This document shows positions 1-9,476 of a DNA stretch of 64,000 nucleotides, in pieces. Below the pieces are notes generated by a model. It was not told where the DNA came from, did no database searches, and was given only the letters and a program-made list of their open reading frames with translations. Source of the DNA: Aquincola agrisoli. GTDB taxonomy: Bacteria > Pseudomonadota > Gammaproteobacteria > Burkholderiales > Burkholderiaceae_C. The stretch covers positions 76,616 to 140,615 of the forward strand of contig NZ_JAZIBG010000008.1 of NCBI RefSeq assembly GCF_036621135.1, in the 5' to 3' direction. Made by a program: the position numbers and the translations under genes. Position 1 is the first letter of the stretch, and each line of letters opens with the position of its first letter.

Positions 1-2071
1 GCCGCTCTTCGCGCAGGCGGAACGCCAGCCCGATGCCGTTGAGGGCGCCCGGCATCGCGATGTCGCTGAGCACGAGGTCGGGCGGGGCGGGGGCCTGGGC
101 GAGGTAGTCGAGCGCCGCCTGCGCACTGCGCGCCCGGGCGACGCTCAGCCCCGCGTCGGTGAGCATCGCCTGCGTCGACGAGGCGACGTCCTCGTTGTCC
201 TCCACCAGCAGCACGCTGCCGCGCAGCGCCTGGGCCACGGGTGCCTGCAGCTCCTCGACGTGCGGCGCCGCGTCGGCGGGCGGCACGGCCGGAAGGCGCA
301 TGCACACCCGCGTGCCGGCGCCCACGGTGCTGTCGATGTCGAGCCTGCCGCCCGCCTGCACGCAGAAGCCATGCACCTGGCTGAGCCCCAGCCCGGAGCC
401 CGCGCCGCGCTCCCGCGTGGTGAAGAAGGGCTCGACCACACGCGGCAGGATGTCCGCCGGGATGCCGGCGCCGTCGTCCTGCACGCACAGGTTCACGGCC
501 GGCCGGCCGGCGATCGGATGCGCCTCGTCGTTGAAGGCGCTCACGCGGAAGGTGCCGCCCTTCGGCATGGCGTGCCGGGCATTGAGCGCGAGGTTGATCA
601 GGGCCAGTTCGAGCTCGCCGGCGTCGACGTGGATCGACGCGGTGTCGGCATCGACCTTGAACTCCGCCTGCACCGCGCGCCCCAGCGTGCTCTGGAGCAG
701 CTCGGCCGCGTGCGGCAGCCACGCCTGCAGCCGGATGGTCTCCGGCTTCAGCGCCTGCTTGCGGGAGAACGACAGCAGCTGCCGCGTGAGCCGAACGCCC
801 GCGCGGATGGCGCGCGCCATCGCCTGCAGCTGCGGCGCCTCGGCCAACGCGGGGTGCTTGCGCCGGTGCACGTGCAGGTTGGTCTGCACGATCGCGAGCA
901 GGTTGTTGAAGTCGTGCGCGACGCCGCCGGTGAGCACGGCCAGCGTCTCCAGCTTCTGCGCCTCCATCACCGCCTGCTCGGCCTGGAAGCGCCGGCGGCT
1001 CTCCTCCCGCAGCGCGGCGGAGGCTTCGTGCTCCAGGCGCGTCTTGCGGATGGCGACCCAGGCTACGCCGGCCAGGCCTGCGGAGACCGGCAGCAGCACG
1101 GCGGCGAGCAGCCACAGCAGGCGCAGCCAGTCGGCGAACATGGCGTCGCGGCTGAAGCCCGCGACCACGTACACCGGGTAGCCCGGCACGCGCCGGAAGC
1201 TCAGGAGCCGGGCCTCGCGGCCGGTGCCCACGCGGGTCACGAGCACGCCGGCGTCCTCGCCGGCCTGGATGCGCGCCAGCGTCTGCGCGCCGGGCGCCAC
1301 CCGCTGCCTGCCCGCCTCGGCGGGGGGCCAGCGTGCCAGGATGCTGCCGTCGGTCTTGATGAGCGCGAAGCTCGCGAGGCGGGGGTCGTCCGCCGCGATC
1401 GATTCGTAGTAGCTGCGGAAATAGCTCGGCGCGAGCGACACCGCGACGACGCCGCGGAAGCTGCCGTCCGGCGACGGGCGGCGCAGGGTGACGTTGAACA
1501 GCTCGCGGCCGGTCTGCCGCCCCACGATGACCTCGCTGATGCCGACGTCGATCGAACGGTCCTGCATCTCCGTGAAGTAGGTGCGGTCGCCGGCGGAGGC
1601 GCCCGGGTCGATCCGCTGGTCGCTGCGCGCCACGGCGCGGCCCGCGGCATCCCAGACATTCAGGTTCACCAGCGCCGGCACCCCCGCCACGATGTCGTTC
1701 AGCCGCTGGTGCAGGGCCGCCTCGTCGGCGCGCACCTCGTCGTCGTCGCCGGCGGTGGCGGCGGCGGCGCGGCGGCCGATCTCCTCGGCGACGGCGAAGG
1801 TGCGCTGGACGTGCGACAGGGCCATCTGGCTGGCCCGGGCCGTGGTGTCTTCGGCATCGGTGCGCGCCCGCTCCAGCGCCCAGCCGGCCATGCCGACGAA
1901 GGCCGCGCCGGGCACGATGACGGCCGCGAGCAGCACGGTGCGCAGCCAGCGCACGAGCGGGGTGTCGGCCCGGCCCGGGGCGGGCCCGGGCGCGTCCGCG
2001 CCGGGGGCCGGCGGCTCCCGTGTCGCGCCGTACGGACGCTGCGCTTGTAGGGATGTCGTCTCCACTGCCAT
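1..2071 (-). CDS. Hybrid sensor histidine kinase with C-terminal receiver (3' end outside window)
   Basis: Reading leftwards from ATG at 2069-2071, the frame stays open to the window edge (690 codons), so the C-terminus is missing. Order seen: a basic/proline-rich N-terminus, a membrane segment near residues 40-62, a periplasmic sensor of the dCache kind to about residue 300, a second membrane segment, then a kinase core with GGVAHDFNN (phospho-acceptor His386), an N-box with NLALNARHAM and a G-box GSGLGLSQVHGF. The receiver begins with VLLVEDNED and its phospho-Asp lies in LVLSDIAMPG. The H-box of the GG-AHDFNN type is typical of HWE/NtrB-like hybrid kinases. It should autophosphorylate and pass phosphate to its own receiver; the signal is unknown. 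The long plus-strand frame opposite (260-2050) is a GC shadow. Confidence 0.9.
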   Translation of the reverse strand, partial: MAVETTSLQAQRPYGATREPPAPGADAPGPAPGRADTPLVRWLRTVLLAAVIVPGAAFVGMAGWALERARTDAEDTTARASQMALSHVQRTFAVAEEIGRRAAAATAGDDDEVRADEAALHQRLNDIVAGVPALVNLNVWDAAGRAVARSDQRIDPGASAGDRTYFTEMQDRSIDVGISEVIVGRQTGRELFNVTLRRPSPDGSFRGVVAVSLAPSYFRSYYESIAADDPRLASFALIKTDGSILARWPPAEAGRQRVAPGAQTLARIQAGEDAGVLVTRVGTGREARLLSFRRVPGYPVYVVAGFSRDAMFADWLRLLWLLAAVLLPVSAGLAGVAWVAIRKTRLEHEASAALREESRRRFQAEQAVMEAQKLETLAVLTGGVAHDFNNLLAIVQTNLHVHRRKHPALAEAPQLQAMARAIRAGVRLTRQLLSFSRKQALKPETIRLQAWLPHAAELLQSTLGRAVQAEFKVDADTASIHVDAGELELALINLALNARHAMPKGGTFRVSAFNDEAHPIAGRPAVNLCVQDDGAGIPADILPRVVEPFFTTRERGAGSGLGLSQVHGFCVQAGGRLDIDSTVGAGTRVCMRLPAVPPADAAPHVEELQAPVAQALRGSVLLVEDNEDVASSTQAMLTDAGLSVARARSAQAALDYLAQAPAPPDLVLSDIAMPGALNGIGLAFRLREER

Positions 2072-2202
2072 CGCGATCCCTCGTGAGCCGAAGATGTTAC
2101 AGGCGCCCCCATGCGCAGCGCAGGAACGCTGTTTGCCGACCGATGCCTGTTGCGGCACACGCCCGTGCCGCCGCCTCAAACTTTTGCAGCAGGTGACGCC
2201 CC

Positions 2203-2733
2203 ATGGACACCCCTCTCTGCCGGCACGGCATCACGCAGACGACCATCGACGACTACCCGGCCTTGCTCAGGGTATGGGAGGCCTGCATCCGGCCGCGCCA
2301 TCCACGGATCTCGCAGGCCGAGTCCGCGATGTACCGCGAGCTCATCACATCGGCCTTCCTGCCGTCGAACGTGGTGCGTGCCTACCGCAGCCCGGCAGGG
2401 CAGGTGCTCGGCTTCGTCGCCGTCGAGGGCCGGCGCATCGGCATGCTGTTCGTCGCGCCGGCCTACCAGGGCCAGGGCGTCGGGGCGCAGCTGTGCAGGC
2501 ACGCCCAGGACGTGCTCGGCGCCACCGGGGCCGACGTGCACGAGGACAACGAGGCGGCCCTCGCGTTCTTCCGGCGCATGGGCCTGGAGGAGGCCGGCAC
2601 CGCCGACATCGGGCGCGACGGGGGCCGCTGCGTGCTGGTGCAGTTCAGGGTGCCCAGCGCGCCATGGACCCGCCCCGGCTGGCCGGAGCTGCCGGCCAGC
2701 CGGGCTGCCGTGGTCGCGGCCCACGCGGTGTGA
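2203..2733 (+). CDS. GNAT-family N-acetyltransferase
   Basis: 176 residues. The acetyl-CoA binding motif A is visible as LFVAPAYQGQGVGAQL around residues 83-98, with the Q-x-x-G-x-G core QGQGVG. It is followed by a motif B-like stretch, VHEDNEAALAFFRRMG, the usual end of the GNAT fold. Such enzymes transfer acetyl from acetyl-CoA to an amine; nothing here reveals the substrate. The ATG at 2203 follows a weak AGGTG ribosome site. It is transcribed away from the upstream hybrid kinase, with a 131-nt divergent gap. Probably a stand-alone gene. Confidence 0.87.
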   Translation: MDTPLCRHGITQTTIDDYPALLRVWEACIRPRHPRISQAESAMYRELITSAFLPSNVVRAYRSPAGQVLGFVAVEGRRIGMLFVAPAYQGQGVGAQLCRHAQDVLGATGADVHEDNEAALAFFRRMGLEEAGTADIGRDGGRCVLVQFRVPSAPWTRPGWPELPASRAAVVAAHAV

Positions 2734-2759
2734 GCCTTCGCGCGGCGGGCGAACCGGCC

Positions 2760-3065
2760 TCAGCCGCGCGGCGGCTGGCCGTCCACCTCGCGCTCGGCGT
2801 CCAGCCAATCCTCGACCTCGTGGCCGGACGCCATGCCGCGGGCCAGGTAGCGGCCGTAGGCGGCGACGCGGATGCGCTCTTCGCGGCCCGGCGCTTGCGC
2901 CTGCGCCTCCTCCCGGACGGGCGCGTCTTCCGGGGCCGGAGCCTGTGCTGCCGGCAGCGCCACCGGGTCGGCGTGGGCGGCTTCGGCGGCGGCGAGCGGT
3001 GCCGGCGGCTTGGCGCGGGAACGGGAAGGGCTCGCCTTGGGGGCGCCGCGGGCAGGAAGCGTCAT
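2760..3065 (-). CDS. DUF2934-like small protein
   Basis: About 101 residues from the ATG at 3065; an in-frame GTG at 3077 would add four. The N-terminal half is Ala/Pro/Lys-rich and probably disordered. The C-terminal half (RIRVAAYGRYLARG, then EVEDWLDAEREV) matches the short helical DUF2934 domain common in plant-associated proteobacteria, whose function is not established. It converges on the GNAT gene and shares its strand with the diguanylate cyclase behind it. A soluble protein is expected. Family placement rests on the short C-terminal motif only. Confidence 0.7.
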   Translation of the reverse strand: MTLPARGAPKASPSRSRAKPPAPLAAAEAAHADPVALPAAQAPAPEDAPVREEAQAQAPGREERIRVAAYGRYLARGMASGHEVEDWLDAEREVDGQPPRG

Positions 3066-3108
3066 GGTCGGTCTCACGATGGGAGTGGGTGGCGGCCCGG
3101 CGGGGCAA

Positions 3109-4290
3109 TCAGCGTGCCGCTGCCGCGGCGTCCCGCTCGCGGGCCAGGCTCATGCGGTTCCTGCCTGCACGCTTCGATGCATAGAGCGCCTCGTCGGCCC
3201 GGCGGTAGAGCGCCGAGGCATCGCCATCGGCGCCGGGTGCGAGGCTCGACACGCCTCCCGACACCGTGACCCGGATCGGCACCCCCGCGCCCACCGGGAT
3301 GTCCAGCGACGCCATGGTTTGCCGCAGTTCTTCCGCCACGTGCAGGGCCCCCGCCGCGTCGGTGCCAGGGAGCATCAGCGCGAACTCCTCGCCGCCCATG
3401 CGGCCGAGGACGTCCGCAGCCCGCATGCGCGTGCGCACGGCCTGGGCGAACCGGGCGAGCACCTGGTCGCCTGCATGGTGGCCGTGGGTGTCGTTGACCA
3501 GCTTGAAATGGTCCAGGTCCATCAGCAGCAGCGACAGCGGCTTGCGCTCGCGGCGGGCCTGCCCGTAGCCCTTGTCCAGCATCGCAGTGAAGGAGCCTCG
3601 CCGCACGCAGCCGGTGAGGCTGTCGTAGGTCGCCTGCTCGCGCAGCTGCTTGGCCACCCGTTCCAGGTTGGCGACGATGAAGCCGATGCCGGCGCCGAGC
3701 GGGAACATCGCCCCGGCCAGGTAGGTGAGGCCGTTGCCGAGGCTGGGCTGCCAGAACGCCGCATATTCGGCCGGCGCCAGCAGCACATGGACGATCCGCG
3801 CGACGTGGCCGACCACGCCGATGCCGATCGCCAGCGCGACCGTGCGCAACGCGGGCTCCGCGTGCCAGCCCCGGGTGAGCACCAGCCACAGCATCGGCAT
3901 GCCTTGCAGCACGAGCACGCCCGACGCGAGCGCGGTGCGTTCGGCCGTGGGCCGCTGGTGCACCACGGCGATCAGGATGGCGCCCGCCGCCACGAGCAGC
4001 AGCTGCCAGCGTGGCGGGCCCTGCCCGGTGATGAACCGGTAGAGCGCCTGGCTGTTGATGTGCACCCCGACGAACAGCAGCGAGTTGCCGGCGATGATCG
4101 CGATCCACTCAGGCACGGCCACCCGCGCCGCGCTGACCACCATGGCCAGCAGCATCACCCACGCACCCCAGGTCAGCAGGCCGATCTCGGGGCAGTCCTG
4201 CAGCGAGCCCCTGGACAGTGCGAGGGTGATGCCGAAGATCGAGAACGCCGCGAACATCGCGACAAACAGCGTTCCGACATCGAGCAGCAC
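3109..4290 (-). CDS. Membrane-bound diguanylate cyclase (GGDEF)
   Basis: 393 residues. The N-terminal ~210 residues are a run of hydrophobic helices (six or seven), resembling membrane sensor modules such as MASE-type domains. The C-terminal GGDEF domain starts at YDSLTGCVRRGSF and carries an intact active-site signature MGGEEFALML, plus LLLMDLDHFKLVNDTHGH for the metal and GTP site. It should make cyclic di-GMP from two GTP. I do not see an adjacent EAL partner. The start is the first ATG of the hydrophobic region; upstream sequence is non-coding on this strand. Confidence 0.92.
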   Translation of the reverse strand: MLLDVGTLFVAMFAAFSIFGITLALSRGSLQDCPEIGLLTWGAWVMLLAMVVSAARVAVPEWIAIIAGNSLLFVGVHINSQALYRFITGQGPPRWQLLLVAAGAILIAVVHQRPTAERTALASGVLVLQGMPMLWLVLTRGWHAEPALRTVALAIGIGVVGHVARIVHVLLAPAEYAAFWQPSLGNGLTYLAGAMFPLGAGIGFIVANLERVAKQLREQATYDSLTGCVRRGSFTAMLDKGYGQARRERKPLSLLLMDLDHFKLVNDTHGHHAGDQVLARFAQAVRTRMRAADVLGRMGGEEFALMLPGTDAAGALHVAEELRQTMASLDIPVGAGVPIRVTVSGGVSSLAPGADGDASALYRRADEALYASKRAGRNRMSLARERDAAAAAR

Positions 4291-4388
4291 CGAGCGACTT
4301 CCTTCAGGTTCATGGGCGACCGAGGTCTTCGGCTTCGCCAGCTACATCGGCGCGCACCGGCCCGATCTTGAGCGGTCCCGGCACGGCG

Positions 4389-6167
4389 CTAGCGGCCCGG
4401 GGCCGGGGCGCCGGGGTTGCACGGGCTGCGGGCGATGGCCTCGGCGGGCACCAGTTCGACCTCGGCATTGTCGAACGAGCCGGTGATGCGCAGCGACCGC
4501 TCGAGCGCGAGCAGCGCGGCCTCCTTGGGCTGCGGCGTCAGCAGCAGCGTGAACCGCAGGCGGCGCAGGTCCACCGTGCCGCGGCCGTCGACGCGCGTTT
4601 GCGCCGTGTCGATCACCAGCGGACGGATCTCGCCGGTGCCGCCGCGCAGGCGGAGGTCGGCACGGGCGCAGCGCACCGGGACCTTGCCGGGATCGGTCAG
4701 GGCGGCGCGCAGCAGCTTGTCGCCGTTGAGCGCCAGGCGGGCGTCGAGGTAGGGGGCCAGCAGGCCGCTCGTCATCTGCACCTGGGCCTGCCCCTGCAGC
4801 GCGGCCAGCACCTCGCGCCAGGAGCTGCCCCGGCCCGCCGCCTGCAGCTGGCCCGAGACGGGGCCGGAGACCTGCGACTTGGCCGGCAGCGCCGGCAGCA
4901 GCTGCTCGATCCGCAGGCCGCGCCACGACAGGTCGGCGGCCGCGGCGGGCGGCTGCTGGCGCGTGTCGATGCTCAGCACGCCCTGCACCGTGCCGCCCGC
5001 CAGCCGGGCCGATGCCGGCGAGATCTCCAGCGCGCCGTCCGTCAGCCGGGCGGCGGTGCGCACGCCGGACAGCGGCGGCAGCACGGGCAGGTGCAGCGTG
5101 CCGATGTCCCAAGACGCCTGCACGTCGACGGCGCGCAGCCCCTGGCCGCCGGACGCGGCCGAGCCGCTGCGCCAGAGGTCGGCGAGGTGCAGCGCCTCGC
5201 TCGCCAGCTTCGCGTCCACCCGGCCGCGGCCGGCGGCTTCGGTGTAGGCCAGCTCACCCGTCGCATCCGAGCGGCCCGCGGTGGCGCGCAGGCCGCCGAG
5301 ACGCCAGTGCGCATCGGTCTTCTGGAGACGGGCTGCGGCGGTGAACGCCGCCGTGCGTGGCCAGGCCTGCGGCAGCAGCGGGCGCAGGTCGGCCAGCGAG
5401 GGGCCGGCGAGCCGGAGGTCCGCGTCGACGCGGCCCAGCGCGAACAGGTCGCCCACGAGCCCGTCGATCTCCAGCCGCAGCGCGCCCGACGCGGCCGTTC
5501 CCCGTACCGAGAAGGCTTCGCCGGTGTCGAAGAAGGTCAGCACCCTCGAGGCCTGCGCGTCGGCGGAGAAGGCGGCTTCTCGGAAGCGGCCCTGGAATCG
5601 CAGCCGGCTCGTGAGCGGCGCGTCCTGCGCGCGCGGCACGGGTGCCGGCAGGTCGTCGGCCGACACACGCAGGTCCAGCGCCAATCCCTCGTGGATGAAG
5701 TGCAGCGTGCTGCGATGGGCCTCCAGCCGCAGGATGCGGGCCCGGGGCGGGCCCCGGTCGTCCGGTTCGAGCAGCCGCCAGTTGCGCAGTCCGTCCGCCT
5801 GGCGCTCCAGGTGGAGGTCGGCACCGGACAGCACCAGCTTCGTCACCACCGTCAGGTCGGCGAAGAGGCTGCGCCAGGCGATGGTGGCCGTCACCCGTTG
5901 CGCGACCAGCAGCGGGCGGCCGGCGGTGCCGCGGACCCACGGGGCGTTGGCCACCGACACCTGCGTGAGCTGCACCGTGGGGTCGAGCCCGTCGAAGCGG
6001 ATGTCCAGGTGGCCGATCTCGATGCTACGGCCGGCGCGTTCCGCCACATGGCGCGCCACCGGGCCGCGCAGCCAGTTCCAGTCCCAGGCCAGCGCCAGCA
6101 AGGCGAGCAGCCCACACGCCGCGACGATCGTCAGGAGGACGGTACGTCGGCGGCGGGGTCGGATCAT
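4389..6167 (-). CDS. AsmA-family inner-membrane protein
   Basis: About 592 residues from the ATG at 6167. The frame also opens with TTG at 6254, but this ATG puts the basic stretch MIRPRRRR and one membrane helix (LLTIVAACGLLALLALAW) at the N-terminus, as in AsmA proteins. The rest is beta-rich periplasmic sequence with the family start (RSIEIGHLDIRFDGLDP) and a C-terminal AsmA region where repeated short strands end in VDLRRLRFTLLLTPQPKEA. AsmA-like proteins are now linked to phospholipid transport between membranes; earlier work tied them to outer-membrane assembly. It lies 111 nt downstream of the tannase gene on the same strand. Confidence 0.88.
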   Translation of the reverse strand: MIRPRRRRTVLLTIVAACGLLALLALAWDWNWLRGPVARHVAERAGRSIEIGHLDIRFDGLDPTVQLTQVSVANAPWVRGTAGRPLLVAQRVTATIAWRSLFADLTVVTKLVLSGADLHLERQADGLRNWRLLEPDDRGPPRARILRLEAHRSTLHFIHEGLALDLRVSADDLPAPVPRAQDAPLTSRLRFQGRFREAAFSADAQASRVLTFFDTGEAFSVRGTAASGALRLEIDGLVGDLFALGRVDADLRLAGPSLADLRPLLPQAWPRTAAFTAAARLQKTDAHWRLGGLRATAGRSDATGELAYTEAAGRGRVDAKLASEALHLADLWRSGSAASGGQGLRAVDVQASWDIGTLHLPVLPPLSGVRTAARLTDGALEISPASARLAGGTVQGVLSIDTRQQPPAAAADLSWRGLRIEQLLPALPAKSQVSGPVSGQLQAAGRGSSWREVLAALQGQAQVQMTSGLLAPYLDARLALNGDKLLRAALTDPGKVPVRCARADLRLRGGTGEIRPLVIDTAQTRVDGRGTVDLRRLRFTLLLTPQPKEAALLALERSLRITGSFDNAEVELVPAEAIARSPCNPGAPAPGR

Positions 6168-6278
6168 CGGGGCGCGGTCGGCTCCAGGATGGGCGTCCGG
6201 CGGCTGCCGGACGGGCCCGCGTGGAGAGCTTGGATCATGCCGGCTGCTCGGCAACCGCCGTGCCCGGCCGCCGCGGGC

Positions 6279-7913
6279 TCAGGGCGCGGTGCAGGTGAAG
6301 CTCGCCGCGTCCTCCACGTTGCCGGTGCCGTTGTACTTCGCGTACTGGGGATAGGGACACAGCGGCCGGGTGCGGTTCGGGAACAGCGGGTGCGTGCTGC
6401 TCGCGGCGGCCAGCAGGCGGTCGGGCGCCTGGCCTTTTTCCACCCAGTCCACCATCGCGGTGAGGGCATCGAACTGGTCGGTCGCGCGGCCGCCGCTGCA
6501 ATGGTTCTCGCCGGGGATGGCGTAGAGCCGCGAGAAGGCCCGGGCCGCGCCGATGCCGCCGTGGTTGGCGGCCAGCCGCTGGTAGTAGTCGACCGTGTCG
6601 TGCGCGCTGAAGATGGGGTCGGCCATGCCGTGCAGGAACATCAGCTTGCCGCCGCGGGCCTGGTAGGCGGTGAGCTTGTCGTCGGCGTAGGTGTCGTAGA
6701 CGGACGAGGTGGCCGCCATGCGCAGCGGGTCGGTGTCGAAGTCGAAGTCCAGCGCGGCGAAGTCCGGGTCGGGCGGGGTGAAGAACTCCCAGCGCAGCGC
6801 GTCCGCCATCAGCGTGTTGTAGGCGGAGTTGGGCGTCGCGCTCGTCGAGCTGCCCAGCGTCCAGGCACGCCAGCCGGGCTGGTCGATGGCCGGGTCCATC
6901 ACCTGGCCGGCGTAGAGGCGGGTGCCCGCCGTGTTGCGCGGGCCGTCGAAGAGCGCCTTCATCGCGCCGACCTGGTCGGCGCTCAGGCAGGTGGCGGTCT
7001 TCGCGCCGGTGCACTGCAGCTCGGCCAGGTCGACGTTGCAGGCCTGGAAGTGGTTGACCATGCCGTCGGCCACGCCGTCGAGCGCGTCGCAGCGTTCGAG
7101 GATCTTGCCGGCGGCGAGCTTCAGGTCCGCATCGGTGAGCGCCTTGCTGAGGATGGGGCTGCCGTTTTCCACCGGCGCGATCTGCGTGAGCTTCAGGTTG
7201 TTGAACATCGCCGCGATGGTGGCGCCGCTGGACACGCGCATGGCCGGGGCATGGGCGATCACGCCGTCGAAGTACGCCGGGAACCGCTGCGTGAACATCA
7301 TGCCCTGCCGCCCGCCGCCCGAGCAGCCGCTGAAGTACGAATGGTCGGGGCCGCGGCCGTAGCGGGCGGCGATCAGCGACTTGGCGTTGACCGCGGTCTT
7401 GTCGAAGGCGTTGTAGGCGTGGTCGATGCGGGCGATGGGATCGGAGCCGAAGTCGGCGCCCCGGCCGCCGGTGTGGCCGCCGTCGGTGCTGACGATCGCG
7501 TAGCCCTCGCCCAGGGCGGGCTTCATGCCGCCGATGGGGCCCACGTTGGGCCCGATGGTGGTGCCCAGCGAGCCGTCGTTACCGCCGCCGCCCATGAAGA
7601 GGAAGCGCCCGTTCCACTGGTCGGGCAGCCGCAGGCGGAAGCCGATCGCGTAGGCCTTGCCGTCCACGCCGGTGCGCTCGTTGGTCTTGCCTTCCACCAG
7701 GCAGTGGGCGGGCAGGGCGTAGTTCTGGATGGTGACGGCGCCGTCGGCCTGGTAGACGGCGGTGAGCGAGGTCGCGGGCACGGCGGTGCGGGCCAGGGCC
7801 TCGCATTGCTGCTGCGCGGTCGCGGCATCGTCGCCGTCGGAGCCGCCGCAGGCGGCGAGCATCGCGGCGGCGCAGGCCGTGGCCAGCGCGTGGCGGGAAG
7901 GGGTGGGCATCAT
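6279..7913 (-). CDS. Tannase/feruloyl esterase family lipoprotein
   Basis: About 544 residues. The ATG at 7913 follows a good GGAG site seven bases upstream; the longer frame to 8006 lacks this. The N-terminus ends in LAAC, a lipobox, so an exported lipoprotein is expected. The alpha/beta-hydrolase fold carries nucleophile Ser198 in GCSGGGRQG and His471 in ENHCSGG. The cysteines next to both (Cys197, Cys472) form the CS-D-HC arrangement known for this family, where a disulfide bridges the active site. Such enzymes hydrolyse gallate, ferulate or related aromatic esters; the real substrate is unknown. The C-terminus carries the family's Cys-rich end (LCPYPQYAKYNG). Compare the homologue at 44775-46520, which lacks both cysteines. 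Confidence 0.9.
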   Translation of the reverse strand: MMPTPSRHALATACAAAMLAACGGSDGDDAATAQQQCEALARTAVPATSLTAVYQADGAVTIQNYALPAHCLVEGKTNERTGVDGKAYAIGFRLRLPDQWNGRFLFMGGGGNDGSLGTTIGPNVGPIGGMKPALGEGYAIVSTDGGHTGGRGADFGSDPIARIDHAYNAFDKTAVNAKSLIAARYGRGPDHSYFSGCSGGGRQGMMFTQRFPAYFDGVIAHAPAMRVSSGATIAAMFNNLKLTQIAPVENGSPILSKALTDADLKLAAGKILERCDALDGVADGMVNHFQACNVDLAELQCTGAKTATCLSADQVGAMKALFDGPRNTAGTRLYAGQVMDPAIDQPGWRAWTLGSSTSATPNSAYNTLMADALRWEFFTPPDPDFAALDFDFDTDPLRMAATSSVYDTYADDKLTAYQARGGKLMFLHGMADPIFSAHDTVDYYQRLAANHGGIGAARAFSRLYAIPGENHCSGGRATDQFDALTAMVDWVEKGQAPDRLLAAASSTHPLFPNRTRPLCPYPQYAKYNGTGNVEDAASFTCTAP

Positions 7914-8076
7914 GTCGTCTCCTGGTTGTCGGGCCGGTCCGCCGGCCTGCTGGGCCGCAGTGTGGGCAAGGGCGGCCAGGTGCGCTGTCGGCCGAAAGGC
8001 GGACACGCCCGCGTCGGGAGCGAGGGAAAACGTGCTGCGCGCCGCTGCCGGCGGCTCCGTAAGATGCCCGCGGCGT

Positions 8077-8550
8077 TCAGGCGACGCGGTACACGTCCAG
8101 CACCACCTGCCGCGCGTGCCGGGCCGCCGACGCGAGCGCGATCACCTTGTTCAAGTGAAGCCAATGGGGCGCTCCCGTCGCGAAGCGGATCACGGTCCTG
8201 AAGAAGTAGGCGTCGCGCTCGACGGGCTCGCCGGCGGCGAGCCGGCGCATCACCTCGGGCGGCCCGTGCCGCAGGCCCTTGCTCTGAACCTCGACCAGCG
8301 CGCCGTCGTCCAGCCGCAGCACGTAGTGCGCCTGGATGTCGAGCGCGCCGTCGGGGCGGGCCACCTGCCAGTCGACGCCGCCCGGCACCACGGTGCCGTG
8401 CAGCTCGGGGCCGGTGACGGTGCCGCCGGTCAGGGGCACGTAGCGCCGTTCGCCGCCGGGCGCTTCGCCCAGCGAGACCAGCTCGCCGACGTCGCAGACG
8501 ATGCGGCACATCGCGAGAAGCGGGGGCGGTTCGGGAAACAATGGATCCAT
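8077..8550 (-). CDS. DUF3237 family protein
   Basis: 157 residues, soluble. Features are the family-typical opening (ELVSLGEAPGGERRYVPLTGGTVTGP), a central DIQAHYVLRLDDGALVEVQSKG and a C-terminal YFFRTVIRFATGAPHWLHLN. These match DUF3237, a small beta-barrel-like family found beside aromatic or ester catabolism genes; its biochemical role is not established. It is read divergently from the LuxR gene, with a 101-nt shared promoter region, so that regulator may control it. Confidence 0.85.
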   Translation of the reverse strand: MDPLFPEPPPLLAMCRIVCDVGELVSLGEAPGGERRYVPLTGGTVTGPELHGTVVPGGVDWQVARPDGALDIQAHYVLRLDDGALVEVQSKGLRHGPPEVMRRLAAGEPVERDAYFFRTVIRFATGAPHWLHLNKVIALASAARHARQVVLDVYRVA

Positions 8551-8651
8551 GGCGTCGTCGGTCCGGTCTGGGTGTTGCTTCGCACCTTAGACCACCCGCG
8601 GCGCCGCCCGGTCAGCCGAAAGGATGACCGGCCTGCATCGAGGAGACCGCC

Positions 8652-9476
8652 ATGCAGTCGTGGCTGATGGAGAACGCGGCGCAGCCGCAGGCCGAGCGCA
8701 CCGTGGCCGGCGTGATCTCGGCGATCGGACGTGAGCGTTTCGGGGAGCGCACGCTGGGCCTCCTGGCCGAGGCCCTGCGCGTGGGCTCGTGGGCCGTGTA
8801 CCAGGTGTGGCCCGACCGGCCCCCGGTGCTGCACCTGTCGGCGGCGCGGGCGGCGGTGGACTGCACCGTGCACTGCTTCGCCACCTACCGCGACGCCGGC
8901 CTGTACCTGGGCGACCGCAGCTTCGAGCCCGCCCGCAGCTCGGGCCCCGGCAGCGCGGTGATGCTGCGCATGCATGCCGACGACGCGCCGGCCGCCCACC
9001 GCCACGCCATCTACCGGCGCCACGGCATGCTGGAGCGGCTGTCGGTCGCGCGCGCGGAGCAGGACGACTCGGTGCTGGCCGTCAACGTCTACCGGCACGA
9101 CGACGAGGGCTGCTTCGGCGAGGCCGACGTGGGCACCTTCGGCACGCTGGCGCTGCCGCTGATCGCCGCCGTCGCGCGCCACCTGCAGTGGCACGGCGAT
9201 GAAGCCGCGCCTGCGGTGCCCGACCGCCGGGCGCAGCTGCGCCGGCACTGCCCCGCGCTCACCGAGCGCGAGCTCGATGTGCTGGAGCGCATGCTGCGCG
9301 GCATGACCTATGACGGCATCGCCGCCGACATGGAACTGGGCGTGGGCACGGTCAAGACCTACCGCGCCCGGGCCTTCGAGCGGCTCGACATCCATTTCAA
9401 GAACGAGCTGTTCGCGCTGTTCATGCCCGCGGGGCGGGCTCCGCCTTCCTCGGCAGCGCATCGAGCGGGATCTTGA
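8652..9476 (+). CDS. LuxR-type helix-turn-helix transcriptional regulator
   Basis: 274 residues. The C-terminal DNA-binding domain (about 200-255) has the LuxR signature: LTERELDVLERMLRGMTYDGIA, then GVGTVKTYRARAFERL. The N-terminal ~200 residues form a poorly conserved ligand or signal domain that I cannot name; no receiver Asp or autoinducer-binding motif is evident. It lies head-to-head with the DUF3237 gene, which is the obvious candidate target. Its last 56 bases overlap the 3' end of the convergent blh gene (9421-9476). Confidence 0.9.
   Translation: MQSWLMENAAQPQAERTVAGVISAIGRERFGERTLGLLAEALRVGSWAVYQVWPDRPPVLHLSAARAAVDCTVHCFATYRDAGLYLGDRSFEPARSSGPGSAVMLRMHADDAPAAHRHAIYRRHGMLERLSVARAEQDDSVLAVNVYRHDDEGCFGEADVGTFGTLALPLIAAVARHLQWHGDEAAPAVPDRRAQLRRHCPALTERELDVLERMLRGMTYDGIAADMELGVGTVKTYRARAFERLDIHFKNELFALFMPAGRAPPSSAAHRAGS

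Noticed and set aside
2072..2202. Small ORF or RNA in the kinase/GNAT gap
   Set aside because: 131 nt without a convincing ribosome site, hairpin or promoter; probably only the divergent promoter region.
4368..8201. 1277-codon plus-strand frame
   Set aside because: Antisense to the AsmA and tannase genes, both with full motif sets; the frame is open because of high third-position GC. The predicted protein is Arg/Ala/Gly-rich without motifs.
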